A stretch of DNA of 6,606 bases, from assembly GCA_945878355.1 (NCBI GenBank), contig CAMCTC010000179.1, positions 1-6,606 of the forward strand, read 5' to 3'. The notes under the pieces are model-generated. The model did no database searches. It had not been told where the DNA came from and worked only from the letters and a program-made list of their open reading frames with translations. Below, one piece after another: positions 1 to 6,132 of the stretch. Position numbers and translations under genes: made by a program. The stretch's first letter is position 1, and every line of letters starts with the position of its first letter. Source of the DNA: Bordetella parapertussis. Its GTDB lineage: Bacteria > Pseudomonadota > Gammaproteobacteria > Burkholderiales > Burkholderiaceae_C.

Positions 1-530
1 GCGCGGGTCTTCACAACGGTCATCCGGCGCGCCTTGTAGCCGGCGCTCTTGCGCAGGTTGTACAGGTGCGAAACCGACAGATCGGCCAGGCGCACGTAGC
101 GGGGGTCGCCATAGATGATGTGAGCGCGTTGCAGGAGGTGCGCGATGGCCGCACCGCACACGTCGTCGTGGGCCCGATCCATCTCCACGAGCAACTCCAC
201 ATCCTTGGCTGTGTACTTGCGCGCGAACGGCACGGCCGGGGCACGGTATTGCTTGACCAGCGGATGCTGCGCGACACAGTTGACCGCCCAACGCGCGACC
301 AAGCGCGTGAGCTGCGCGCGGCCGTAGCCGCTTGTGCGTCGCAGGTAGGCCAGCACCACACCGCGCTCGCGTTTGTTGCGCCGCGGGTAGTCAAACCGCG
401 CCAGCACGCAGCTGATGTGCGGGTAGCGCTGGTCATGAGCTCCTATACCCGGCGCTGTGAAAGCCACCTCGGGCGTCGCCTTGAAGAATTCCTCCAACTG
501 CTCGATCGTGCGCAGCCTTGTCTCGTCCAT
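1..530 (-). CDS. DDE-type transposase/integrase, N-terminal part (runs off the left edge)
   Basis: My own translation of the minus strand from ATG at 530 stays open to the window edge, giving 176 residues that begin MDETRLRTIEQLEEFF. The protein is rich in Arg and Lys. It has a helix-turn-helix-like segment at about residues 58-80 (RGVVLAYLRRTSGYGRAQL) and a second one at about 145-165 (DLSVSHLYNLRKSAGY). This layout matches the N-terminus of a transposase/integrase type common in Burkholderiales, related in design to IS481/IS3-like elements, in which the DDE catalytic core follows. That core would lie left of position 1, so catalysis cannot be judged. The family assignment comes from memory of the sequence style. 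An in-frame ATG at 542 and a GTG at 539 sit directly against the AAGG, too close for a ribosome site, so ATG 530 is preferred with that AAGG about 12 bases upstream. An inverted repeat lies immediately upstream of the start. Whether the element is intact is unknown. Confidence 0.75.
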   Translation of the reverse strand, partial: MDETRLRTIEQLEEFFKATPEVAFTAPGIGAHDQRYPHISCVLARFDYPRRNKRERGVVLAYLRRTSGYGRAQLTRLVARWAVNCVAQHPLVKQYRAPAVPFARKYTAKDVELLVEMDRAHDDVCGAAIAHLLQRAHIIYGDPRYVRLADLSVSHLYNLRKSAGYKARRMTVVKTR

Positions 531-558
531 GTTGATCACCATCCTTGTGATGATCAAC
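531..558. repeat. 8-bp inverted repeat upstream of the transposase start
   Basis: GTTGATCA at 531-538 and TGATCAAC at 551-558 are perfect inverted copies separated by 12 bases. The repeat directly abuts the transposase ATG (528-530) and covers the likely ribosome-binding region (AAGG on the minus strand). It could be an operator for transposase autoregulation, a structure that hides the ribosome site, or part of the element's terminus. Only the repeat itself is observed. Confidence 0.45.
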
Positions 559-590
559 CCACCCCTCGCTACATCCTCACCGGCCCGCCC

Positions 591-634
591 TCAGGCTCAT
601 TTCTCGTTGGAAACGCGCGCCCCGTTCAGGCTCA
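591..634. repeat. 9-bp direct repeat TCAGGCTCA
   Basis: TCAGGCTCA occurs at 591-599 and again at 626-634, in the 183-base gap between the divergent transposase and NTF2-like genes. The copies are 35 bases apart, start to start. They may be protein-binding sites or a trace of the mobile element's end. Chance is not excluded for so short a word. Confidence 0.25.
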
Positions 635-700
635 CACCACGTTGGACAAGGCTGGACTGAGCGGGGAGCGGCGCGCCTGCAGTACGATCCCAGGACTTCA

Positions 701-704
701 GGAG
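701..704 (+). promoter_or_regulatory. Ribosome-binding site that fixes the NTF2-like gene start
   Basis: GGAG at 701-704 (within CAGGAG) lies nine bases before ATG 714. The reading frame is open far upstream, to position 66, so this site is the main evidence that translation begins at 714 and not earlier. Confidence 0.7.
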
Positions 705-713
705 AACCCAGCG

Positions 714-1091
714 ATGAACAGCGAAGACCGCCAAGCGATAGAGCAGACGATCCAGACTTATTTTGATGGACTCTACGAAGGCGATGCCGACAAGCTCGCC
801 AGCATTTTTCACGACACCAGCGCGTTGACCTTCGAGCAAGACGGCAAGCTCAACGTGTTGCCATTGGCGCAGTGGCTGAAGTCGGTGCGCGAGCGGCCGG
901 CGCCCAAAGCCAATGGCCTGGCGCGTGACGACGCGATCCTGCTGATCGACCAGTCCGGACCGACGACCGCCCTGGTCAAGGTCCATTGCCAGATCCCCCC
1001 GCGCTATTTCACCGACTATCTGAACCTGCTCAAAGTGGGCGGCCAGTGGAAAGTGGCACAAAAAGTGTTCGCAGCGCGGGCAACGCCCTAA
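714..1091 (+). CDS. Small NTF2-like (SnoaL / putative lumazine-binding type) protein
   Basis: This 125-residue protein begins MNSEDRQAIEQTIQTYFDGL and has no signal peptide or membrane segment, so it is probably cytoplasmic. The opening helix with Y-x-D-G-L-Y-E-G-D, followed by L..IFH and later by the strand-rich part ending GGQWKVAQKVFA, is the typical plan of NTF2-fold proteins. It most resembles the 'putative lumazine-binding' or SnoaL-like branch, whose members run about 110-140 residues. The family holds enzymes and ligand-binding proteins of many kinds, so no reaction can be assigned. ATG 714 is chosen because of GGAG at 701-704. The open frame upstream to position 66 is only antisense to the transposase and is not believed. 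It stands alone on the plus strand and faces lolD tail to tail across 45 bases, in which no T-tailed terminator is visible. Confidence 0.8.
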   Translation: MNSEDRQAIEQTIQTYFDGLYEGDADKLASIFHDTSALTFEQDGKLNVLPLAQWLKSVRERPAPKANGLARDDAILLIDQSGPTTALVKVHCQIPPRYFTDYLNLLKVGGQWKVAQKVFAARATP

Positions 1092-1136
1092 GCCCGAGGA
1101 CTCGCCCGCAGCCTCGCCGCCGGCGCGCCGAACAGC

Positions 1137-1799
1137 TCAGCGTGCCAGCGTCAGCGTCGCGCCGCAGCGTGCGGCCAGCGTCGCGTCATGCGTGACCACC
1201 ACGAAAGCGGTGCCCTGTTCACGGGCGCAATCCATCATCAGCGCGAACACCGCGTCGGCAGTGCTGCGGTCGAGGTTGCCGGTGGGCTCGTCGGCCAACA
1301 CGCAGGCCGGCCTCGTGACGAGTGCGCGGGCGATCGCAACGCGCTGGCGCTCACCGCCTGAGAGCTGCGACGGATGGTGCGCCGCGCGGTCGGCCAGGCC
1401 GACACGGGCCAGCATCGCAGCAGCCTGGGCGCGTGCTGAGGCCACCGACTCGCGGCGGATGCGCAGCGGCATCGCCACGTTGTCGAGCGCGCTGAACTCG
1501 GGCAGCAGGTGATGGAACTGGTAGACGAAGCCTAGGTGCCGGTTGCGCCAGACACCCTGCTCGGCCGCACTGAGGCTGGCCAGATCGCGGCCCATCAGCA
1601 GCACATGGCCGGCACTGGGCGCGTCCAGCCCGCCCAGCAAATGCAGCAACGTGCTCTTGCCAGCGCCCGAAGGCCCCACCACGGCCAGCGTGTCGCCGGC
1701 CTGCACCTGCAGGGCTACGCCTTGAAGCACCAGCACGTCCAGCCCACCTTCGGTGAAACGCTTGGCCAGACCGTGGCATTGCAGCACCGGGTCACTCAT
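1137..1799 (-). CDS. lolD: LolD, ATP-binding subunit of the lipoprotein-releasing ABC transporter
   Basis: This 220-residue cytoplasmic ATPase powers release of mature lipoproteins from the inner membrane to the carrier LolA. All nucleotide-binding parts are visible: Walker [10 protein letters not shown] at 42-50, Q-loop Gln94, signature LSGGE at 146-150, Walker B CVLADEP at 166-172 with catalytic Glu171, D-loop NLD at 175-177, and switch His204. The stretch [15 protein letters not shown] after the Q-loop is the hallmark that separates LolD from related ATPases such as MacB or FtsE. The length is normal for the family (about 220-235), so the protein looks intact. Its ATG lies inside the end of the permease gene: ATGAGTGA contains both the start and the lolC stop, an 8-base overlap that implies translational coupling. 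A GAGG sits nine bases before the start. Confidence 0.95.
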   Translation of the reverse strand: MSDPVLQCHGLAKRFTEGGLDVLVLQGVALQVQAGDTLAVVGPSGAGKSTLLHLLGGLDAPSAGHVLLMGRDLASLSAAEQGVWRNRHLGFVYQFHHLLPEFSALDNVAMPLRIRRESVASARAQAAAMLARVGLADRAAHHPSQLSGGERQRVAIARALVTRPACVLADEPTGNLDRSTADAVFALMMDCAREQGTAFVVVTHDATLAARCGATLTLAR

Positions 1800-3048
1800 A
1801 GCGCAGCGCCTCGGCAGGCTTGATCCGGCTCGCGCGCCAGCTCGGGTACAGCGTCGCGACGAAGGCCAGCGCCAGCGAGATCAGCGCGATCGGCAGCACG
1901 TCGGCCGCGCGCGGGTCGCTGGGCATGCGGCTGATCAGGTAGACGCTGGCCGGCAGGAAAACCGTGCCGAGCAGCCGCTCGAGCGCCGGTACCAAGGTGC
2001 CGATGTTGACAGCCACCAGCAGCCCGAAACCCACGCCGCCCAGCGTGCCGATCACGCCACTGGCAGCACCCTGGACCACGAAGATGCCCATGATCGAACG
2101 CGGGCTCGCACCCAGTGTTCGCAAGATCGCGATGTCGGCGCGCTTGTCGGTCACCGTCATCACCAGCGTCGAGACCAGGTTGAAAGCCGCGACCGCGACG
2201 ATCAGCGTCAGGATGATGAACATCAGGCGCTTCTCCAACTGCACCGCGTCGAACCAGTTTCGGTTGGTGCGGGTCCAGTCGCGCACCAGCAGCCCAGGCG
2301 GCATCTGCTCGATCAATTGCTGCGACACCGCGCGGGCCTGGTGCAGATCGGCCAGCCGCAGCTGCACGCCGCTCGCACCGTCGAGCCGGTACAGCTTGGC
2401 AGCGTCGGCCAGGTGGATCAGCGCCAACCCGCTGTCGTATTCGTAATGCCCGGCCTCGAAGGTGCCAGCCACCGTGAAGCTCTTGAGCCGCGGCACGGTG
2501 CCTGCCGGCGTGATCTGCCCGCCCGGGGCCACCAGCGTGACGGTGTCGCCCACCCGAACCCGCAGCGTCCGCGCCAGCTCCAACCCCAGCACGATGCGCC
2601 AGGCGCCGGGCTGCAACTGCGCCAGCACGCCGTCGCGCAGTTGCGCGGCCAGCGGCGTGACCTGGGCTTCCTCGGCGGGGTCGATGCCACGCACCACCGC
2701 ACCGCGCATCTCGTCGCCGCGAGCGATCAACGACTGCGCCGCGATGAATGGCGCAGCCGCAAGCACTGCCGGGTTGCGCCGTGCCTGGGCCGCTGTGGCG
2801 CGCCAATCGGCCAGCGCCTGGCCCTGGGCGTCAAGCAGTTCGACATGCGACACGACGCTGAGCATGCGGTCGGTCACCTCTTTCTGGAATCCGTTCATCA
2901 CGCTGAGCACGATGATCAGCGCCGCGACGCCCAGCGCGATGCCCAGCATCGACACGAAGGAGATGAAGGAGATGAAGCCGTTGCGACGGCCGGCACGCCC
3001 AGCCCTGGTGTAGCGCCAGCCGATCTGCCATTCATAGGGCCAGTTCAT
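1792..3048 (-). CDS. lolC: LolC/LolE-family permease of the lipoprotein-releasing system (LolC/LolF-like)
   Basis: This 418-residue inner-membrane protein works with LolD to extract lipoproteins. The N-terminus ([13 protein letters not shown], then [19 protein letters not shown]) is canonical for the family. Hydrophobic segments lie at about 26-50, 276-298, 321-350 and 384-402. A long periplasmic domain fills the space between the first two, giving the four-helix MacB-like topology. The cytoplasmic stretch [15 protein letters not shown] at 301-315 is the usual LolD-contacting coupling region. The periplasmic loop [14 protein letters not shown] at about 174-187 resembles the LolC 'hook' that recruits LolA. 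The segment [16 protein letters not shown] at 198-213 is LolC/LolF-like and not LolE-like. No second permease gene is present here. An in-frame TAG five codons upstream fixes the start at 3048. No Shine-Dalgarno precedes it (minus-strand CATCTCCACCCC), which is odd for such a gene. Confidence 0.93.
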   Translation of the reverse strand: MNWPYEWQIGWRYTRAGRAGRRNGFISFISFVSMLGIALGVAALIIVLSVMNGFQKEVTDRMLSVVSHVELLDAQGQALADWRATAAQARRNPAVLAAAPFIAAQSLIARGDEMRGAVVRGIDPAEEAQVTPLAAQLRDGVLAQLQPGAWRIVLGLELARTLRVRVGDTVTLVAPGGQITPAGTVPRLKSFTVAGTFEAGHYEYDSGLALIHLADAAKLYRLDGASGVQLRLADLHQARAVSQQLIEQMPPGLLVRDWTRTNRNWFDAVQLEKRLMFIILTLIVAVAAFNLVSTLVMTVTDKRADIAILRTLGASPRSIMGIFVVQGAASGVIGTLGGVGFGLLVAVNIGTLVPALERLLGTVFLPASVYLISRMPSDPRAADVLPIALISLALAFVATLYPSWRASRIKPAEALRYE

Positions 3049-3060
3049 GGGGTGGAGATG

Positions 3061-3180
3061 CTAACAGCGGCGTTCGTTGAACCGCCGCCAGGCCTGGACC
3101 AAGGCTTGATGGCAGCCGGCCTGGGGAAGCGGTTGCGGGCGCGAGAGGGCTTTGGCCACCGCGATGTCGGGTTCGATCAA
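3061..3180 (-). CDS. Candidate 39-codon small ORF or gene remnant upstream of lolC
   Basis: The minus strand from TTG at 3180 reads LIEPDIAVAKALSRPQPL onward and ends in FNERRC at TAG 3061-3063. This is 12 bases before the lolC ATG and in the same frame as lolC. By hand count, G/C use is highest at the third codon position, lower at the first and lowest at the second, which is the pattern of coding DNA in GC-rich bacteria. A GAGG lies nine bases before the TTG. Against it, the ORF is short, uses a rare start, lies just 18 bases after the T-run of a terminator, and matches no family I recognise. It may be a leader peptide for lolC, the tail of a deleted gene, or chance. Confidence 0.28.
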   Translation of the reverse strand: MIEPDIAVAKALSRPQPLPQAGCHQALVQAWRRFNERRC

Positions 3181-3198
3181 GATTGCCTGCCTCTATAG

Positions 3199-3229
3199 AA
3201 AAAAGCCTCGGCAAGAAATCTGCCGAGGC
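3199..3229 (-). terminator. Intrinsic terminator (distal of two) after the TonB receptor gene
   Basis: GCCTCGGCA (3205-3213) and TGCCGAGGC (3221-3229) form a perfect 9-bp stem with a 7-base loop. Read on the minus strand the stem is followed by six T residues (A-run at 3199-3204). This is a textbook intrinsic terminator for transcription running from the receptor gene towards lolC. It should isolate the lol operon from the receptor. Confidence 0.85.
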
Positions 3230-3257
3230 CTTCAGGCTGACGCCGCGCGTCGCTACC

Positions 3258-3294
3258 AAGCAAAACGCCCTCGCGATGAGAGGGCGTTTTGCTT
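3258..3294 (-). terminator. Intrinsic terminator (proximal) after the TonB receptor gene, potentially bidirectional
   Basis: AAGCAAAACGCCCTC (3258-3272) and GAGGGCGTTTTGCTT (3280-3294) are perfectly complementary over 15 bp with a 7-base loop. The GC core CGCCCTC/GAGGGCG is flanked by AAAA on one side and TTTT on the other, so it can act on either strand. It lies 49 bases past the receptor stop codon. No plus-strand gene needs it, so its role is most likely to end the receptor transcript. Confidence 0.85.
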
Positions 3295-3308
3295 CTGCCT
3301 GAGGCGGC

Positions 3309-3330
3309 GGCCATGCCCGAAGGCATGGCC
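3309..3330 (-). other. UUCG-capped hairpin just after the receptor stop codon
   Basis: GGCCATGCC (3309-3317) and GGCATGGCC (3322-3330) form a perfect 9-bp stem. On the minus-strand RNA the loop reads UUCG closed by a C-G pair, the known extra-stable tetraloop. It starts 12 bases past the receptor stop and has no T-run, so it is not itself a terminator. It may protect the mRNA 3' end from exonucleases once transcription stops further on. Confidence 0.7.
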
Positions 3331-3342
3331 ACACGGCCAGGA

Positions 3343-6033
3343 TCAGAACTGGTAGGAACCGCGCAGGTAGAACTTGCGGCCGGTCGGGTCGCTGAAACGC
3401 GGGTCGTAGTTGGCCTGGAACACGTCGCCCTGGTTCGAGTACGGCGGATCGCGGTCGGTCAGATTGGTCGCGCCGAACGTCAGGCTGATGTTCTTGCGCG
3501 GCGCCCAGGTGGCGTAGGCGTCCAGCGTGGCGTACTGGCTGACGGTGTTGGAAGGATCCTGGTCGATGTAGCCACTCTTGTAGTGCGCCACGGCGCCAAC
3601 CGTGAAATCACCCATCGCCCACCGCGCCGAGGCAGCATGCTGCCAGCGGAAGATCGGCGCCGATCCCATGTACACGCCCACGTTCTGGTTCCACGCACCA
3701 CCGATGAAGTCCTGGTACTCGTACTTGGCCACATAGGTGCTGTTCAGGCCCAGCGTCAGGCGGCCCATCGAGCCCAGACTTTGGCGGAACAAGACGCTCA
3801 GGTCGGCACCATTGGTGTTGGTGCCACCCAGGTTCTGCTGCCGAAGATCGAGGTAGCCGCAGTCATCACCGGGGCAAGAGAAGCCGTCGGTCGACAGGTT
3901 GCCGCCTGCATTGCGCTTGATGTACTTCGCAAACGTGGCGGCATCACCCAGCACAGTGTTCTCGGACAACGCGCTGATGGTCCCGGTCAGGCGCAACCAC
4001 CAGAGGTCGATGCCCACCGACAGGTTAGCCGTCGGCTCGAAGACGAAGCCCAGGGTCAGGTTCTTCGACTTCTCGGGCTGCAGGCCCACGTTGCCACCGG
4101 TCAGGCGCTGGAACTGCACCTCGCAGTTCAGCACCGCAGGCTTGCCAGGCAGTGGGACGCCACCGGGGCAATTGACCGGATCGTCGACCGAGCCGGTGTT
4201 CGTGTAGGCCGGCGTGGCATTCAGCTCGTACAGCGACGGTGCACGGAAGCCCGTGGAGTAGCTGGCGCGCAGCAGCAGTTCCTTGCTGGGTTGGAAGCGG
4301 ATGCCGATCTTCGGGTTGGTGGTGTTGCCGAAGTCGCTGTACTCGTCGAAGCGCACGGCGGCCGTCACATCCAGTTGCTTGGTGATTGGCACGTTCAGTT
4401 CGGTGTACAGCGCGGTGACGTTGCGCTTGCCTTCGGACAGCGAGGTCGGGTCGACACCGGTGCTGGCCTGTAGCAGTTCTGCAACCGGCGTGTTGGCCTT
4501 GGAGAGGAAGTCCTCCTTGCGGAATTCAGCGCCCACAGCCACCGCCGCGGCGCGTCCGGCGCCCATCCAGTCGCCCAGTTCACGACTGAAGCGGGCGTCC
4601 AGCGCAGTGACCTTGCCCCGGTGATTCTGCAGGTTGCCACCCATCAGCGCGTCGGCAATGAAAGCATCGCCCGCCGCATTTTGCGCGCCAAACGGGTTGA
4701 TGATGCCGTTCAGCATGCCCTGGGTAATCTTGTTGCCGTCAGAGTAGCCCGAGACGACTTCCTTGATCTTGTTCTCGTTGTACGAGAGGCCGGTCTGGTA
4801 GTCCCAGCCACCGAGCACGCCGTCCAGAGACGCCAACAGGCGGTTTTGGTCGTTGATCGACGTGTTGCTGCGCTGGCCACCGGCCAGGGCGCGCCAGCGC
4901 ACGTTGACGAAGCCGGGCTGCAGGGTGACGCCAGGCCGTGGCGTCATGCCTGCCGCGCGCACAAAAGCGGGATCTAGCGTGATGTTGGGCGTGATGCCAC
5001 CCGGGTTGCCCGGGAAGTATGGGTTCAGCGAGCCATCCGGACGACGGGGGTTCATCCACAGGCCGCCATAAGGCACGGCGGCGATGCCGGTTGTCGACTC
5101 GTTACGGGTGCCGAACCATTCAAAACCCAGCGTGTGGTCCTGGCCCAGCCGCAGCGACCCGCGCAGCATGCCGGAGCTGCGCTCGGTCTTGGCGGTGTAG
5201 TCGACGAACTTCGACGTGGCGATGACGCACGACGTGCCACCAGCCGCCGGCACCAGGAAACTCGGGTCGTTGCAGTTCGGGGCTGCCGGGTTGCCGACAG
5301 CGCCGCCCTGGAAGTAGTTGGCGGGGAAAGGCGTCGGCGACAGGCCACCAGGGAAGCGACTGTTGAACGGACGCTCCAGGCCGGTGATCTGGTCGGTCTT
5401 GGCGATGTCGAGGAAGCCGAAGACATTGAAGCCTTGGCCGGCCAGGTCGCCGAAGCCGAAGCCGACGTTGGCACTGCGCGACCTGCCGCCGGCTTCTGCC
5501 GGGACGTCCATGCCGACGGTGACCGAGCCGCCGCGGAAGTCCTTGCGGGTGATGAAGTTGATCACGCCGCCGATGGCGTCGGTGCCGTACAGCGACGAGG
5601 CACCGTCACGCAGCACTTCCACGCGGTCGAGCGCAGCGAACGGGATCATGTTCAGGTCAGGGGCCGAACCGTCGATCGCGTTGTTGGCGATGCGGCGGCC
5701 GTTCAGCAGCACCAGGGTCTTGCTGGGGCCGATGCCGCGCAGGTCAGCGAACGACGCGCCGCCAGTGCCCGAACCCACCTGCTGGCTGGAGCCCTGGGTC
5801 ATCTGCACCGCGCTCAGCGACGACATGATCTGCTCAACGCTGGTGACACCCTGCGCCTTCAGCTCTTCGAGCTTGACGATGGTGACCGGAACCGAGGTCT
5901 CGGCGTCGATGCGCTTGATGGCCGAACCGGTGATCTCGACCCGCTGGGACGCCTGCTGCGCCATCGCGCCGAGGGACGCTAGGCTGCCGACAGCCAGTGC
6001 GACCGCAAAACCAATTTTTGAACTCTTGAACAT
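3343..6033 (-). CDS. TonB-dependent outer-membrane receptor, ligand unknown
   Basis: This 896-residue outer-membrane importer takes energy from the TonB-ExbB-ExbD complex. A signal peptide covers residues 1-25 (charged MFKSSK, hydrophobic core, cleavage after AMA). The TonB-box region is around QRVEITGS (30-37). The plug spans about 45-165 and includes FADLRGIGPSKTLVLLNGRRI and the closing DRVEVLRDGASSLYGTDAIGGVINFITRKDF, both typical. The rest is a beta-barrel with the family motif around LLLRASYSTGFRAPSLYEL (586-604), a late NLTDRDPPY segment, and a terminal Phe as needed for BAM-driven insertion. No N-terminal signalling domain is present, so it is not an FecA/FpvA-type transducer. Six Cys occur in three close pairs: 254/269, 622/637 and 720/725. 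The start at 6033 is supported by a strong GAGGAG. No sigma/anti-sigma, siderophore or sugar-use gene is nearby, so the ligand (iron chelate, cobalamin, oligosaccharide or other) cannot be inferred. The frame is intact. Confidence 0.93.
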   Translation of the reverse strand: MFKSSKIGFAVALAVGSLASLGAMAQQASQRVEITGSAIKRIDAETSVPVTIVKLEELKAQGVTSVEQIMSSLSAVQMTQGSSQQVGSGTGGASFADLRGIGPSKTLVLLNGRRIANNAIDGSAPDLNMIPFAALDRVEVLRDGASSLYGTDAIGGVINFITRKDFRGGSVTVGMDVPAEAGGRSRSANVGFGFGDLAGQGFNVFGFLDIAKTDQITGLERPFNSRFPGGLSPTPFPANYFQGGAVGNPAAPNCNDPSFLVPAAGGTSCVIATSKFVDYTAKTERSSGMLRGSLRLGQDHTLGFEWFGTRNESTTGIAAVPYGGLWMNPRRPDGSLNPYFPGNPGGITPNITLDPAFVRAAGMTPRPGVTLQPGFVNVRWRALAGGQRSNTSINDQNRLLASLDGVLGGWDYQTGLSYNENKIKEVVSGYSDGNKITQGMLNGIINPFGAQNAAGDAFIADALMGGNLQNHRGKVTALDARFSRELGDWMGAGRAAAVAVGAEFRKEDFLSKANTPVAELLQASTGVDPTSLSEGKRNVTALYTELNVPITKQLDVTAAVRFDEYSDFGNTTNPKIGIRFQPSKELLLRASYSTGFRAPSLYELNATPAYTNTGSVDDPVNCPGGVPLPGKPAVLNCEVQFQRLTGGNVGLQPEKSKNLTLGFVFEPTANLSVGIDLWWLRLTGTISALSENTVLGDAATFAKYIKRNAGGNLSTDGFSCPGDDCGYLDLRQQNLGGTNTNGADLSVLFRQSLGSMGRLTLGLNSTYVAKYEYQDFIGGAWNQNVGVYMGSAPIFRWQHAASARWAMGDFTVGAVAHYKSGYIDQDPSNTVSQYATLDAYATWAPRKNISLTFGATNLTDRDPPYSNQGDVFQANYDPRFSDPTGRKFYLRGSYQF

Positions 6034-6038
6034 TGAAA

Positions 6039-6044
6039 CTCCTC
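6039..6044 (-). promoter_or_regulatory. Strong ribosome-binding site of the TonB receptor gene
   Basis: On the minus strand, GAGGAG lies five bases before ATG 6033, inside AAAGAGGAGTTTCA. It is close to ideal and confirms the start used. Confidence 0.8.
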
Positions 6045-6059
6045 TTTCGGTGACAGATT

Positions 6060-6132
6060 GATCTGCAAACCCCTCGCCCCAAAAAATTCAGCCGCTTCAC
6101 GGCTCGCGCAGATCTGGACCCTTCTGGGGCGA
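6060..6132 (-). promoter_or_regulatory. Structured 5' leader of the TonB receptor gene, possible attenuator-like element
   Basis: Three inverted repeats are packed here. GATCTGC (6060-6066) pairs with GCAGATC (6108-6114). A small hairpin AGCCG/CGGCT (6090-6094, 6100-6104) is followed on the minus strand by GAA and six T residues. TCGCCCCA (6074-6081) pairs with TGGGGCGA (6125-6132). The first and third pairings cross, so they exclude each other or form a pseudoknot. The block ends 15 bases before the ribosome site. Stems plus a T-run suggest conditional control of the receptor, but it matches no riboswitch class I know. The five-pair stem before the T-run is weak. Confidence 0.35.

Noticed and set aside
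66..713. Long upstream extension of the NTF2-like reading frame on the plus strand
   Set aside because: It is antisense to the transposase, whose minus-strand translation is clearly protein-like. The ribosome site at 701-704 and the family length both place the true start at 714.
1120..1130. CGGCGCGCCG palindrome between the convergent NTF2-like and lolD genes as a terminator
   Set aside because: It has no loop and no T-run on either side. Short GC palindromes of this kind are expected by chance in such GC-rich DNA.
1753..3198. 481-codon open frame on the plus strand across lolC
   Set aside because: It is an antisense shadow of lolC in GC-rich DNA. The product is a low-complexity Arg/Gln/His/Asp-rich string with no domain, and it runs through a terminator region.
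3289..4473. 394-codon plus-strand open frame (and a similar one at 5134-5982) opposite the receptor gene
   Set aside because: Both are shadows of the TonB receptor, which has full family features on the other strand. Neither has a ribosome site or a recognisable domain.
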